DNA of 56,674 nt, from positions 1 through 56,674 of the IMG/VR virus record IMGVR_UViG_3300034021_000712. One strand, given 5' to 3'. A program made the translations under genes and the position numbers. Positions 6,986 through 14,596 of this stretch are shown here, piece after piece. This DNA comes from a virus. How positions within the stretch are numbered: position 1 is the first letter of the stretch; every line of letters begins with the position of its first letter. A model generated the notes under the pieces. That model had not been told where the DNA came from. It did not search any database and worked only from the letters and a program-made list of their open reading frames with translations.

Positions 6986-8142
6986 AAGAGACCTCCCCAC
7001 AGCCAACGATTTTCATCAATTTTAGTTTGTGTTGACAAAGAATTGCCAATCATTTTAACAATAACTTCCTTAGCAGTCTTTCCACCTTTCATAGCATACA
7101 TGATTGGAGCATGAATTTGAAGAACTTTCTTCTGAACAAATTCAACCGCAAAGTCTTTTTTCTCTGGATACATTGTGTTTCCAGCAACATATAGATCTGC
7201 CATTTCAGATGCAAGATCATCCACAGATAACCAGAATGCAGTTTGGAATTGCTTGACACGATTTGCATCCTCTGGAGTTAGCAGAGGCACAAGATCATCA
7301 ACAGATTCATCAATGATAGTTTGAATCACATTCTTCTCTTGATTAATTTGATCTTTTGATTTATGGCGAAGCACATACTCATCGGCTTTCACTTTAACCA
7401 TGTGCCCACTGTTAAATCGTAGCACAATACCCTCACCATCATCCCATTCCCGAACCTGCTTAACAAACAAGTTAATATCTTGAACAGCAAGACCATCCAC
7501 TGCTTTTACAACAGGGATACCATAGTGTTCACCAAACTCTTCCAAGTTCCAGTGAAGGATGTAATTACCCATCATGGTATTACGAACACCAGTGAGAATC
7601 AGTTGATCCTCTGGATAATCTACCACAATACGATTTTTACGAGAACACCATTCAAAGATGGGGGTCATATTGCCATCAAGCATGGCAAGAATGAACTCAC
7701 GATACTGTGGTTTGTCGGCAATAAACAACTCAGCATTCATTGCTACATCAGTAATACCTGCTTTGGTAGCAAGACGAAAACCTTCTTTCGTAGGAATCGG
7801 ACGGATCATGGAACCATCCAGTTTCTCCAGAACTACATGAGGTTCATATAGATTAATCTTATTGATAGCAGTTTCTTCCCGCTCACCAACATTAAAGAAT
7901 TTGTGATACGGACGAGAAATGATTTGACCAGTTTCAGTATCGAAGATTAAACCACGGCATTCCCGACGCATCTTCATGTTATAGTGACTACGCTCACGAA
8001 CAAGAGAGAACGTATCCTCAAGCGCCACCATATAATTGATAACAGTGTACCAATCCTTGACTATCACCTTGAACTCAGGACGGTCTTCAATATGAGGAAT
8101 CACATCGTCAATATGATTGATGTCAGGAAAATCGTAGTTCAT
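6973..8142 (-). CDS. rnlA: T4 RNA ligase 1-like protein (Rnl1), 389 aa
   Basis: Motif I is K107-L-D-G-S, preceded by the family signature RRECRGLIF (about 59-67) and SRPYHKFFNVGE, as in T4 RNA ligase 1 (gp63), whose lysine is K99. Later motifs include PIFEWCSRKNRIVV and EGIVLRF. T4 Rnl1 reseals host tRNAs cut by anticodon nucleases, together with PseT. The order ligase-kinase-phosphatase with overlapping ends makes a repair cassette. I choose ATG 8142; a TTG at 8160 is in frame but less likely. A TTGACA/TATTCT promoter lies just upstream. Confidence 0.88.
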   Translation of the reverse strand: MNYDFPDINHIDDVIPHIEDRPEFKVIVKDWYTVINYMVALEDTFSLVRERSHYNMKMRRECRGLIFDTETGQIISRPYHKFFNVGEREETAINKINLYEPHVVLEKLDGSMIRPIPTKEGFRLATKAGITDVAMNAELFIADKPQYREFILAMLDGNMTPIFEWCSRKNRIVVDYPEDQLILTGVRNTMMGNYILHWNLEEFGEHYGIPVVKAVDGLAVQDINLFVKQVREWDDGEGIVLRFNSGHMVKVKADEYVLRHKSKDQINQEKNVIQTIIDESVDDLVPLLTPEDANRVKQFQTAFWLSVDDLASEMADLYVAGNTMYPEKKDFAVEFVQKKVLQIHAPIMYAMKGGKTAKEVIVKMIGNSLSTQTKIDENRWLWGGLLWNV

Positions 8143-8162
8143 GGTGCTGTTGAATTTCAATT

Positions 8163-8191
8163 AGAATAACAGGTGGATCGTGGTCTGTCAA
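8163..8191 (-). promoter_or_regulatory. Sigma70-like promoter for the RNA-repair cassette
   Basis: Minus-strand TTGACA (8186-8191), 17-base spacer, TATTCT (8163-8168), about 20 bases before the rnlA start. It lies in the only gap of this region, between the rnlA start and the next gene upstream. No hairpin is seen here. Confidence 0.6.
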
Positions 8192-8204
8192 GCACTGATA
8201 AGTT

Positions 8205-8723
8205 TTACGGATATGTTCCAGTAATTTCAATAGAGTAATTTAATCTGCCACCACCATCAGAATTAACAGTCAATCCTGTTACAATTGCTCGTTTGTCTGT
8301 GACATCACGGAGAATTCTACAAAACTGTTCCTCCAATTCATTTTGAGGATCTATAGCAAACATCTTGTGTTTAACAACATGAGATGTTAAAGTGTTTGCT
8401 GTGACATAACTATCGTTCATATGTAAAGAACCATTACTCACGGTTCCTGTAGGTATTACAACATCATTACTACCATCAAATACTGTTAGTTCACCACCAC
8501 CGTTAATAGAAAGTGTTCCTTTTGCTGTTGGATTGACAGGAGTAATGCCTATACTTGATGTCGTGAATGGTGTATAACTACCTATAATTCTATCAAATTC
8601 TTCTTCTGCTTCTTCAAGAATTTCTTTTCGTTTATCTACAGGTTCTTCCTTAGTTTCTTCCTCAGTTTCTACCTTAGATTTTCCATATATTTCGTCAAAT
8701 TTATCAAGTAGTGGGTTGCTCAT
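8205..8723 (-). CDS. Hypothetical protein, 172 aa
   Basis: Starts MSNPLLDKFDEIYGKSKVE; residues 15-50 are a glutamate-rich helix and the rest is beta-rich, with repeated short glycine turns (SINGGGELTVFDGSND, VNSDGGGRLNYSIEITG). This is the style of a small virion or decoration protein, but I recognise no family. It overlaps the upstream gene by 20 bases. Confidence 0.6.
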   Translation of the reverse strand: MSNPLLDKFDEIYGKSKVETEEETKEEPVDKRKEILEEAEEEFDRIIGSYTPFTTSSIGITPVNPTAKGTLSINGGGELTVFDGSNDVVIPTGTVSNGSLHMNDSYVTANTLTSHVVKHKMFAIDPQNELEEQFCRILRDVTDKRAIVTGLTVNSDGGGRLNYSIEITGTYP

Positions 8724-9069
8724 AGTCATCATCCCATGGTGCTTTTCGGTTTAGTATTTCTTTAAATCTTTCCATCACTTTTGGATCGGGTGGAGCATTG
8801 ATACGTTCCATTAAAGCATCATAATCTTGTTGAGATAATACAATACGTTCTGGTGGATATGATCCTTTACCCCAATACTCTTCAAACTTGTGAACATAGT
8901 TCATATGATCCCAACCATGATTGAGATTCAACCAGAACTCAGCATAACGTTGGTGGTCATCCATTCGCCAATTATCATGATTGATTAGACGATACCAATA
9001 CCAGAAAATTGTATACTTAATCGGTTTAAATCCGATTATCCACTTGTTTAAGAACACTGGAAAGTTCAT
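8704..9069 (-). CDS. Hypothetical protein with TacA/DUF1778-like C-terminus, 121 aa
   Basis: Starts MNFPVFLNKWIIGFKPIKYT. The last 45 residues (ERIVLSQQDYDALMERINAPP and what follows) resemble the C-terminal toxin-binding tail of TacA/DUF1778 antitoxins, which have the form VLSxxDWDxFxxxLxxPPxP. The ribbon-helix-helix DNA-binding part of those antitoxins is not visible; the N-terminal part is instead W/Y-rich. It could be a phage protein mimicking the tail to neutralise a host GNAT toxin, but this is only a resemblance judged by eye. Confidence 0.5.
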   Translation of the reverse strand: MNFPVFLNKWIIGFKPIKYTIFWYWYRLINHDNWRMDDHQRYAEFWLNLNHGWDHMNYVHKFEEYWGKGSYPPERIVLSQQDYDALMERINAPPDPKVMERFKEILNRKAPWDDDYEQPTT

Positions 9070-9314
9070 TGGCGATACCAATCTAATTCGCGTTGACGAT
9101 ATGCAAGGAAGTCAAATGAGATGGTTAGTTTATATACAGAAAAGTTAAATCCAATCAAACTCTCCCCTAAGATATTCATTAAGAATAATGGTCTAGCAGC
9201 ATAGTGTGACCAATCTAAGTTAAATTGGAATAGATTGAACAGTCTGGTGCAGAATACATTCAAATACCATTCGTGCCCATAATCGTAAACATGATGATAA
9301 TCAAACAGTTTCAT
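9066..9314 (-). CDS. Hypothetical aromatic-rich protein, 82 aa
   Basis: Starts MKLFDYHHVYDYGHEWYLNV; unusually rich in F, Y, W and H, with two moderately hydrophobic stretches. Shine-Dalgarno GGAG stands 8 bases before the ATG. A good promoter lies inside the gene upstream, about 30 bases away. Family unknown. Confidence 0.55.
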   Translation of the reverse strand: MKLFDYHHVYDYGHEWYLNVFCTRLFNLFQFNLDWSHYAARPLFLMNILGESLIGFNFSVYKLTISFDFLAYRQRELDWYRQ

Positions 9315-9517
9315 GGGAGATTCTCCACTTCTTTGGATAGTGTCATCATATCACCCTTGTCAAGCACTGTCAAGTTGTTGAGCTTCTGGGCTGTCATAGT
9401 TCTCACATGTTCCATAGTTTTGCGAATGATAGCAGCAACAAGCTTTTGCTCGCTGTCTGCCCATGTGTTACGCTCATTCCACACAGAATCCATTAGTTTT
9501 TGCGCTCTTTCAGTCAT
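9311..9517 (-). CDS. Small hypothetical protein, 68 aa
   Basis: Starts MTERAQKLMDSVWNERNTW, the ATG sharing one base with the upstream stop. Helical, charged; the phrase TERAQKLMDSV recalls the upstream small protein family with KQERAQKIMRAYE at 2706-2918, so the two may be distant relatives. Function unknown. Confidence 0.55.
   Translation of the reverse strand: MTERAQKLMDSVWNERNTWADSEQKLVAAIIRKTMEHVRTMTAQKLNNLTVLDKGDMMTLSKEVENLP
9345..9373 (-). promoter_or_regulatory. Sigma70-like promoter inside an upstream gene
   Basis: Minus-strand TTGACA (9368-9373), 17 bases, TATGAT (9345-9350). A second TTGACA overlaps the spacer. It lies within the coding sequence of the 9311-9517 gene and points at the 9066-9314 gene. 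Confidence 0.5.
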
Positions 9518-9741
9518 TACCACCTACCTAATCTTAATTTACGTTCTGGGGAAAGATATGGATTGTATGGGTCATCATAAGGATAGATATATTCACACAT
9601 CCAACCCCAAGATAATGCCTCCCAGAAGTCATCAGGAAAGTGCTCAACCGTTTCATGACAATCTATGATATATCTAATATTGAAAAATCCCTCACGAAAC
9701 CATTCCCACTTACTCATTCCCCAATATTCATCGTGTGTCAT
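9517..9741 (-). CDS. Small aromatic hypothetical protein, 74 aa
   Basis: Starts MTHDEYWGMSKWEWFREGFF, overlapping the upstream stop by 4 bases. Very rich in W and Y. Function unknown. Confidence 0.55.
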   Translation of the reverse strand: MTHDEYWGMSKWEWFREGFFNIRYIIDCHETVEHFPDDFWEALSWGWMCEYIYPYDDPYNPYLSPERKLRLGRW

Positions 9742-9956
9742 TTTGCCTCCCAAAATCTACCATCAGGACCACAAGAGTAATCAAGTGATTCCCAACACTT
9801 AGCACGGAGCATATCACAGAACCTGCTCTCATTACCAGTTACAAGATTTTGTGAAGTATTTGGTGATTTGCAAGTATCGTGTCGGTGTCCCATTCCCATA
9901 AGGTGAGAGAACCAATCCTTACGATACCATTTGCAATCTTTACAAAGTTTAGTCAT
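9738..9956 (-). CDS. Cysteine-rich protein, probable zinc binder, 72 aa
   Basis: Six cysteines (C5, C8, C29, C47, C54, C62) and clustered histidines (H18, H24, H26) suggest a metal site, beginning with a CxxC knuckle. Overlaps both neighbours by 4 bases. I recognise no named family. Confidence 0.6.
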   Translation of the reverse strand: MTKLCKDCKWYRKDWFSHLMGMGHRHDTCKSPNTSQNLVTGNESRFCDMLRAKCWESLDYSCGPDGRFWEAK

Positions 9957-10405
9957 GAATAGTTAACGTGTGAATGTGTTTGCCAAGTAAAGATTGGTTG
10001 ATCTCTACGATTAACCTGCACTTTTACATGTTCTGGGATAAGTTTAGCATACTTCTCCATGAACTCTTCTTCTGCGAGTTCTTCAAATCCATACATGTAA
10101 TGGTCACAATCAACGAATTTAGTGAATTTTTCTTTCTCTCTGTCTCTACCATCATAAGATTGATAGTTACGACAAATCATTAACCAGAATGATCGACCTT
10201 CACCAGTAGCAAAATAATCAATCGCAAAGAAACGATAAAATGGCTTTTCTTCTCGTTTCGCAGCTTCTTCAAGCATTTCTTCGTGTGTCATAAATCCATC
10301 ATAAGTAGTGTTTAACCATGGAGCATCATCTTTCATTTTTGCCCATCCTAAATTAGGCCAAGTGTCTCTAAAAATTTCGTTTAGCTTTTGGTTTTGGTAA
10401 TACAT
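9953..10405 (-). CDS. Hypothetical protein, 150 aa
   Basis: Starts MYYQNQKLNEIFRDTWPNLG. Mixed alpha/beta, with a charged middle (MTHEEMLEEAAKREEK) and a beta-like C-terminal part. It overlaps the next gene upstream by 38 bases in a different frame. No family recognised. Confidence 0.55.
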   Translation of the reverse strand: MYYQNQKLNEIFRDTWPNLGWAKMKDDAPWLNTTYDGFMTHEEMLEEAAKREEKPFYRFFAIDYFATGEGRSFWLMICRNYQSYDGRDREKEKFTKFVDCDHYMYGFEELAEEEFMEKYAKLIPEHVKVQVNRRDQPIFTWQTHSHVNYS

Positions 10406-10595
10406 CAAAGCAAACTGAATTGAATTTTCCCTTTATTCCTCTTAATTCTATTTTAGTGTGTTGAGAGTGAATTTCCACCTTCTCAACATGATATTTGTCT
10501 CCTACAATGAGAATGCCTGTTGGATCATCATTGTTTCCCCAGTTGATTTGCTCTTTAGAGCATCCAAGGAATTTAACTGTATCACCCGATCTCAT
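10368..10595 (-). CDS. Small SH3-like hypothetical protein, 75 aa
   Basis: Starts MRSGDTVKFLGCSKEQINWG. The pattern of short strands with turns (GDTVKFLG, GDKYHVEKVEI, KIELRGIKGKFNSVCFD) looks like a small SH3-type barrel, which I have seen in other tailed phages as an uncharacterised protein. It overlaps the upstream gene by 14 bases. Function unknown. Confidence 0.6.
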   Translation of the reverse strand: MRSGDTVKFLGCSKEQINWGNNDDPTGILIVGDKYHVEKVEIHSQHTKIELRGIKGKFNSVCFDVLPKPKAKRNF

Positions 10596-10971
10596 CTTCT
10601 CCTAGCTCCACATCTTCTACAAGATTTTTTAGTCGATCAAAGAAATCTTCATCAAGGGGAATGAGTTTTTCCTCACCACGATCAACACGATCCATCATTT
10701 GCATTAAGCTTTCAAGAAATTCTTTTGGATAAACATCGTCATCATTTAATCCAACCCAGAACCAGTCAATACACTCTTGTTCTGGATCTTCTATTGTTCT
10801 GAGGAGGGCATAATTCTCATAAGATGAACTCATGAGATCTGCCCACACTCTAAAATTACAACGAATAGTTTGCCATCCAGTCATCCAACAATGACCGATC
10901 CAATACTCCCACCAATTCAAGGTGGTTCTATTTTTCTTTGGTGCTGTTCCTCTTACTGGTGTGCTATACAT
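10582..10971 (-). CDS. Hypothetical protein, 129 aa
   Basis: Starts MYSTPVRGTAPKKNRTTLNW. The middle is W-rich and the last 50 residues form an acidic helix (LDEDFFDRLKNLVEDVELG). The start shares one base with the stop of the gene upstream. No family recognised. Confidence 0.6.
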   Translation of the reverse strand: MYSTPVRGTAPKKNRTTLNWWEYWIGHCWMTGWQTIRCNFRVWADLMSSSYENYALLRTIEDPEQECIDWFWVGLNDDDVYPKEFLESLMQMMDRVDRGEEKLIPLDEDFFDRLKNLVEDVELGEDEIG

Positions 10972-11132
10972 TATGGATACAAGGGTGGATGATACTTTAG
11001 ATACTCACGAAATGTCATCTTCATTTCTTTAATTGTCATTCCACAGTGGCTGGCTGCTTCAGGAAGATTCATCGTGGAATGAAACAAACCTTCATTCGCT
11101 TCTTTAACTGTCTGTGGTGTCGTTTGATTCAT
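10971..11132 (-). CDS. Small helix-turn-helix-like protein, 53 aa
   Basis: A complete frame starts MNQTTPQTVKEANEGLFHST. The segment NLPEAASHCGMTIKEMKMTF looks like a short helix-turn-helix, in which a helix of the type LxEAAxxxGMTxxEMK is typical of small DNA-binding regulators. It could be a transcription factor, though at 53 residues only a minimal domain would fit. ATGA overlap with the next gene. Confidence 0.5.
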   Translation of the reverse strand: MNQTTPQTVKEANEGLFHSTMNLPEAASHCGMTIKEMKMTFREYLKYHPPLYP

Positions 11133-11281
11133 TTGATTCCTACTTCTTTCAAATATTGATGATATCTCAAAAATCTAGTCATCGATGGCTCAACTTCTAG
11201 ACTCTTACAACATTCCAAATATGATATCCACTCAAACCATGGTGTAGTTGGATCTAATGGAAAATAATATTCATCTTTCAT
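11129..11281 (-). CDS. Small hypothetical protein, 50 aa
   Basis: A complete frame starts MKDEYYFPLDPTTPWFEWIS and ends with a basic helix (MTRFLRYHQYLKEVGIK). It overlaps the downstream gene by 4 bases. Function unknown. Confidence 0.5.
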   Translation of the reverse strand: MKDEYYFPLDPTTPWFEWISYLECCKSLEVEPSMTRFLRYHQYLKEVGIK

Positions 11282-11287
11282 ATGATT

Positions 11288-11533
11288 TTACTCTTCTTCG
11301 AGTTTCATGTCAAGTTCCTTTCTTAATTCTCTGGCACGTTTTTCGCCCATTCTTTTCAAATTCCAAGTATCCCAACGTAGGCGAGGATAAAATTTAACCC
11401 AAAAAATAAATCTATGGAAATTGACCACAGCCAACTTCCATAGAAGGGTAATATATTTTGCTACATTAGGATCTACAACTATCACATATGCGATAATAGC
11501 AAATAAAGCGAACCAAGTATAATAATAATTCAT
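11288..11533 (-). CDS. Small membrane protein, 81 aa
   Basis: Starts MNYYYTWFALFAIIAYVIVV, one N-terminal transmembrane helix followed by an amphipathic region and a basic, then acidic tail. There is no signal-peptidase site, so it is probably anchored with the C-terminus on the cytoplasmic side. An ATAAATA box lies just upstream. Confidence 0.6.
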   Translation of the reverse strand: MNYYYTWFALFAIIAYVIVVDPNVAKYITLLWKLAVVNFHRFIFWVKFYPRLRWDTWNLKRMGEKRARELRKELDMKLEEE

Positions 11534-11542
11534 TTTTGATTT

Positions 11543-11549
11543 TATTTAT
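11543..11549 (-). promoter_or_regulatory. Late-promoter-like box ATAAATA
   Basis: The minus strand reads GCCATAAATAAAATC, overlapping the stop codon of the 11546-11815 gene and 10 bases before the membrane-protein start. It matches the T4-type late -10 element; with so short a leader it is a weak case. Confidence 0.35.
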
Positions 11550-11815
11550 GGCATGGGAACACACCAGTAATTGTTTTTGTCACGATACTGATACAAACAT
11601 TGCTGACCATATCCATAACCATTTCCCCAGCCATACCCATATCCATAAGGTCTATAAGGTGGCAGCCAAGTGTAATTTTGGCGGGCAACTGCACCAGGAT
11701 CATACTGACAGATCCTCTCCCCGACTCGATTAAAATAACAATTATAGAATCCAGGTTCAGCCTGAGCTGGATATGGTGCAATTGCTAAAAGTGTAGCCAG
11801 AATGAGCTTTTTCAT
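11546..11815 (-). CDS. Exported glycine/tyrosine-rich protein, 89 aa
   Basis: A clear signal peptide: basic MKK, hydrophobic LILATLLAIA, then AQA at residue 19 as a signal-peptidase I site. The mature protein has a run of YG repeats (about 57-70) and four cysteines that could form two disulfides in the periplasm. It could be a periplasmic or surface protein active during infection. No family recognised. Its ATG overlaps the methyltransferase stop by 4 bases. Confidence 0.65.
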   Translation of the reverse strand: MKKLILATLLAIAPYPAQAEPGFYNCYFNRVGERICQYDPGAVARQNYTWLPPYRPYGYGYGWGNGYGYGQQCLYQYRDKNNYWCVPMP

Positions 11816-12735
11816 AGTAGGGCAAGAAGACCTTGAGAGTCTCGGATACGTTTCTCTGCTAGTTTAGCATACTCTGGATTCAGCTCAAAGCCAATATACT
11901 GTTTACCAAATTTAACAGCAACCTCTCCAGTGGTGCCAGATCCCATGAAGGGGTCGATCACCACCCCACCATCGGGGCAGCAGGTTCTAATAGGCTTTTC
12001 AATCAATTCTGGAGGATAAACTGCAAAGTGAGCCCCACCATAAGTCGTTGATGATACATCCCAGACCGTAAATGTGGGTCTTTTGGGGCATTTGCCCGAA
12101 GCAATAAGCTCTTCGTAGTTAAAATCCCTGTCGATGCCTGTTTCCTCGCGCATCCTGGCATAATGCTTGTCTTGGTTGGCAGAACTGAGGGAAAATCCCT
12201 CTTTATCATCTACCTGGGCATCTTTACGCTTGTCTACGTTATTTTTAGAGAACATCCTTCGAATAGAGATCTCTGCCTGAGGAACCATCATAGGATCACG
12301 ATCAAAATAATACTTTTTGACATCCTTCACAAACCAAAAGAACTTCTCATGGTTCGACCAATACCTATCTTTAGATGAGATTGGTTGAGGATTTGGTTTA
12401 TTCCAAATTATTTCGTTCCTAAGATGCCAGCCTCTATCAGACATAGCAATCTCAAACCTACTAGGAACTTGCAGCAGCCTTTTCTTGTCATAAGTGTCTG
12501 CAATGTTCACCCAGCAGGATCCACTGGGCTTCAGAACACGATAGACTTCATCGAAGACTTGGCACAGATTCTCTACAAAATCAGCTACACTAGATTCTGC
12601 CCCAATCTGACCATCGCTCTTGTAGTCTCGGAGATTGTAATATGGTGGAGAGGTTACACACATATCTACTGAAGAATCAGGAAGATTCTTGAGGTTAGTG
12701 ATGTTGTCACCAACGTGGATGATGTTAGTTTGCAT
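11812..12735 (-). CDS. DNA methyltransferase, TSPPY type, 307 aa
   Basis: The catalytic motif T28-S-P-P-Y32 comes first and the SAM-binding motif DPFMGSGTTGEVAV comes near the C-terminus (about 260-275), the beta-class order. TSPPY is typical of N4-cytosine enzymes, although some N6-adenine enzymes share it. It probably methylates phage DNA against host restriction. The start MQTNIIHVGDN is chosen because it lies at the end of the upstream gene; the frame extends 14 codons further. No clear endonuclease stands beside it, but see the unknown gene upstream. Confidence 0.85.
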   Translation of the reverse strand: MQTNIIHVGDNITNLKNLPDSSVDMCVTSPPYYNLRDYKSDGQIGAESSVADFVENLCQVFDEVYRVLKPSGSCWVNIADTYDKKRLLQVPSRFEIAMSDRGWHLRNEIIWNKPNPQPISSKDRYWSNHEKFFWFVKDVKKYYFDRDPMMVPQAEISIRRMFSKNNVDKRKDAQVDDKEGFSLSSANQDKHYARMREETGIDRDFNYEELIASGKCPKRPTFTVWDVSSTTYGGAHFAVYPPELIEKPIRTCCPDGGVVIDPFMGSGTTGEVAVKFGKQYIGFELNPEYAKLAEKRIRDSQGLLALL

Positions 12736-12736
12736 A

Positions 12737-13222
12737 TCAGGGCTTGAGGGCATATTGGTCATAGGGGAAGAGATCAAAGAACTGCTTTACAGTTACTTTG
12801 CCGTCTTTGATCGTTCCATTCTCCGTCAATTCTACTACTTTGTCAACAGGGATCTCATAGAATTTTGGAGCTTCAGTGAAGCGGGCTCGTAGATCACAGA
12901 ATACATATGAATCTACAGAACTCAATTTCTTTTTGTAATCATTCTCATCATAAAACCGACCCTTGCCAGTTGCTGTAGATGGAGAAAAGAAAACATATTG
13001 TGTCTTACAGATGTTGCGAACCTCAATGAGCTGATTGAGTCGTTCTTTAACCACAACATCGTAAGGAAGTTGTTTTCCAACAACACGTTCACCACCAAGA
13101 AGCTTGGCAACAGCAGCCTCAGTGATAGGTGAAGTTCCACTGCCATTTACAGTGTCGATGAACTCATCCAGACTAATACCATAGCCATCAGCAATTTGCT
13201 GAGCGTTGATGTTCCAGAGCAT
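12737..13222 (-). CDS. Hypothetical protein between methyltransferase and helicase, 161 aa
   Basis: Starts MLWNINAQQIADGYGISLDE. The N-terminal part looks helical and the C-terminal half is alpha/beta (SYVFCDLRARFTEAPKFYEI). I do not recognise the family. The position next to a methyltransferase and a DEAH helicase would fit a restriction-related or DNA-processing protein, but no PD-(D/E)xK or HNH motif is convincing. Transcription probably starts at the TTGCAA/TATAAT promoter 24 bases upstream. Confidence 0.65.
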   Translation of the reverse strand: MLWNINAQQIADGYGISLDEFIDTVNGSGTSPITEAAVAKLLGGERVVGKQLPYDVVVKERLNQLIEVRNICKTQYVFFSPSTATGKGRFYDENDYKKKLSSVDSYVFCDLRARFTEAPKFYEIPVDKVVELTENGTIKDGKVTVKQFFDLFPYDQYALKP

Positions 13223-13245
13223 AGTGGTGATTTAATTACAGTTTA

Positions 13246-13274
13246 ATTATAACAGGGCATAGCCCCCCTTGCAA
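13246..13274 (-). promoter_or_regulatory. Strong sigma70-like promoter with -35 in a hairpin
   Basis: Minus-strand TTGCAA (13269-13274), 17 bases, perfect TATAAT (13246-13251). The -35 falls in the loop of a hairpin formed by AGCCC and GGGCT, just after the helicase stop. There is no U-tract, so the hairpin is at best a weak terminator. Confidence 0.65.
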
Positions 13275-13278
13275 GGGC

Positions 13279-14532
13279 TCAAGCCAGTGCAAGAGGTGGC
13301 ACACCCTTCAGGAAGATGGCATCAACTACTGTTTGGAGACGTTTGACGATCTGAGAACCATAATTAGTGTAAACAGGCACAGTAACGTAGCCACAGGGTT
13401 TGCGATAAAATTGACAATCACCAGGAACAAGCACCCCAGTCGCAATATCTTCGGCGTCTTGTCGATCAACTCGAATAACACGCCCGATAGTTTGCGCCAT
13501 TTCAACGATGTTGAGATTCCTAAGCAGGATTGTGTGCGTAAGCCCTGGGACGTTGATCCCTTCGCTGAGAATGGAATAGTGAAGGAGAATGAATTTCCGC
13601 TGCGGATCCTTACCCCATTCGGTGAGAGTGTCAAAAAATACTTCGCGGTTGACCTTTTGTTTGTTGACATAAGCCCCATGTTTAGAAGTGATGTGGAGGA
13701 TATCATATCCCCGCTCAGAGAGACGCTCTAGAACATCACTCTGACTGAGCATGTTCCAAAGAATTTTGGTGCTAGGTGCAGCCACAAGAATCTTAGCAGC
13801 AGCAGATTCATCGAGAGAATCAACGATATCAACAACAGTGTTAGAATCTACCGTTGCAGCAGTCTCTTTGCTACGAAGAAAATCAGTCTCATGAGCAACA
13901 ACCTTGGGAGGAATGATGCTACCGTTGGCAATGAGCTTAGGTGCAGGAATATTCATGAGAACATTACCATACACTTCAGGGTTGTTCATGCCCCTAGCAT
14001 GTTTTTGACTGATTCGTGGAGTAGCAGTGAAATAATAGCAATTCTGAGCATATTGGCTGATTGCAAACACGCTGGTGAAGAAGTTTCTACCAGTCGAGTT
14101 GTGAGCCTCATCATAGTAAATGACATCGATATCAATACCACTATCGATAATCTTAGGAAGAGAATGATAGGTAGTATACAGAATACGATGGCTATTAGAT
14201 TGCTCTGCCATCTTCACGAAACCAGCAATTTTGTCTGGATTCGTGGTCTTGAAGTGCTTAGTTTCACCGCTGTGAATGTGAGCAGGAATAGCAACGTTAC
14301 TAAGAATGTGCTCACTAAACTCAGCCTCAAGCTGACTCGCCAGAAGAATTCTCGGAGCACAGACAACAATAGTCATCGGACGCTGAGCTTCATTAAGTCT
14401 GCGCAGACAATCAAAAATCATGATGAGGGTCTTGCCACCACCAGTAGGGCAATAGATAGAACCTTTGTTTGCAGACTTCAGAGCATCTAGAGCTTTTTGC
14501 TGGTGGTCACGAAGTTTCATAGAATCAATCAT
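13279..14532 (-). CDS. DEAH-box DNA helicase (UvsW-like SF2), 417 aa
   Basis: SF2 helicase: Q-like start LRDHQQKALDAL, Walker A CPTGGGKT (K34), Walker B DVIYYDEAH, motif III FTATPR, and motif VI AQTIGRVIRVDR near residue 350. The C-terminal half carries the second RecA domain. The family includes T4 UvsW, which unwinds branched DNA and R-loops, and type I/III restriction helicase subunits; the proximity to a methyltransferase leaves the latter open, but there is no nuclease domain in the protein. An in-frame ATG 4 codons later is an alternative start. Confidence 0.8.
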   Translation of the reverse strand: MIDSMKLRDHQQKALDALKSANKGSIYCPTGGGKTLIMIFDCLRRLNEAQRPMTIVVCAPRILLASQLEAEFSEHILSNVAIPAHIHSGETKHFKTTNPDKIAGFVKMAEQSNSHRILYTTYHSLPKIIDSGIDIDVIYYDEAHNSTGRNFFTSVFAISQYAQNCYYFTATPRISQKHARGMNNPEVYGNVLMNIPAPKLIANGSIIPPKVVAHETDFLRSKETAATVDSNTVVDIVDSLDESAAAKILVAAPSTKILWNMLSQSDVLERLSERGYDILHITSKHGAYVNKQKVNREVFFDTLTEWGKDPQRKFILLHYSILSEGINVPGLTHTILLRNLNIVEMAQTIGRVIRVDRQDAEDIATGVLVPGDCQFYRKPCGYVTVPVYTNYGSQIVKRLQTVVDAIFLKGVPPLALA

Positions 14533-14542
14533 TTACTTGTAA

Positions 14543-14571
14543 AGGATAGCAAAAATTATCCCCCCAGTCAA
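14543..14571 (-). promoter_or_regulatory. Sigma70-like promoter for the helicase, -35 in hairpin loop
   Basis: Minus-strand TTGACT (14566-14571), 17 bases, TATCCT (14543-14548), 11 bases before the helicase ATG. The -35 hexamer is exactly the loop of the terminator hairpin at 14558-14579. Confidence 0.6.
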
Positions 14572-14579
14572 GGGGGGAT
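14558..14579 (-). terminator. Terminator hairpin of the oxygenase/HNH operon
   Basis: A perfect 8-bp stem (ATCCCCCC/GGGGGGAT) with a 6-base loop TTGACT, followed on the minus strand by AATTTTTGC. It lies 17 bases after the HNH gene stop. It is the first clear terminator found in the transcription direction after the tail-fibre and oxygenase genes. Confidence 0.65.
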
Positions 14580-14596
14580 GGATAAAAATATTTTAT

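Noticed and set aside
12003-12209. Minus-strand open frame of 68 residues
   Set aside because: It is a shifted frame inside the DNA methyltransferase gene without a start signal.
13891-14490. A 199-residue plus-strand open frame
   Set aside because: It is opposite the helicase gene with its full motif set.
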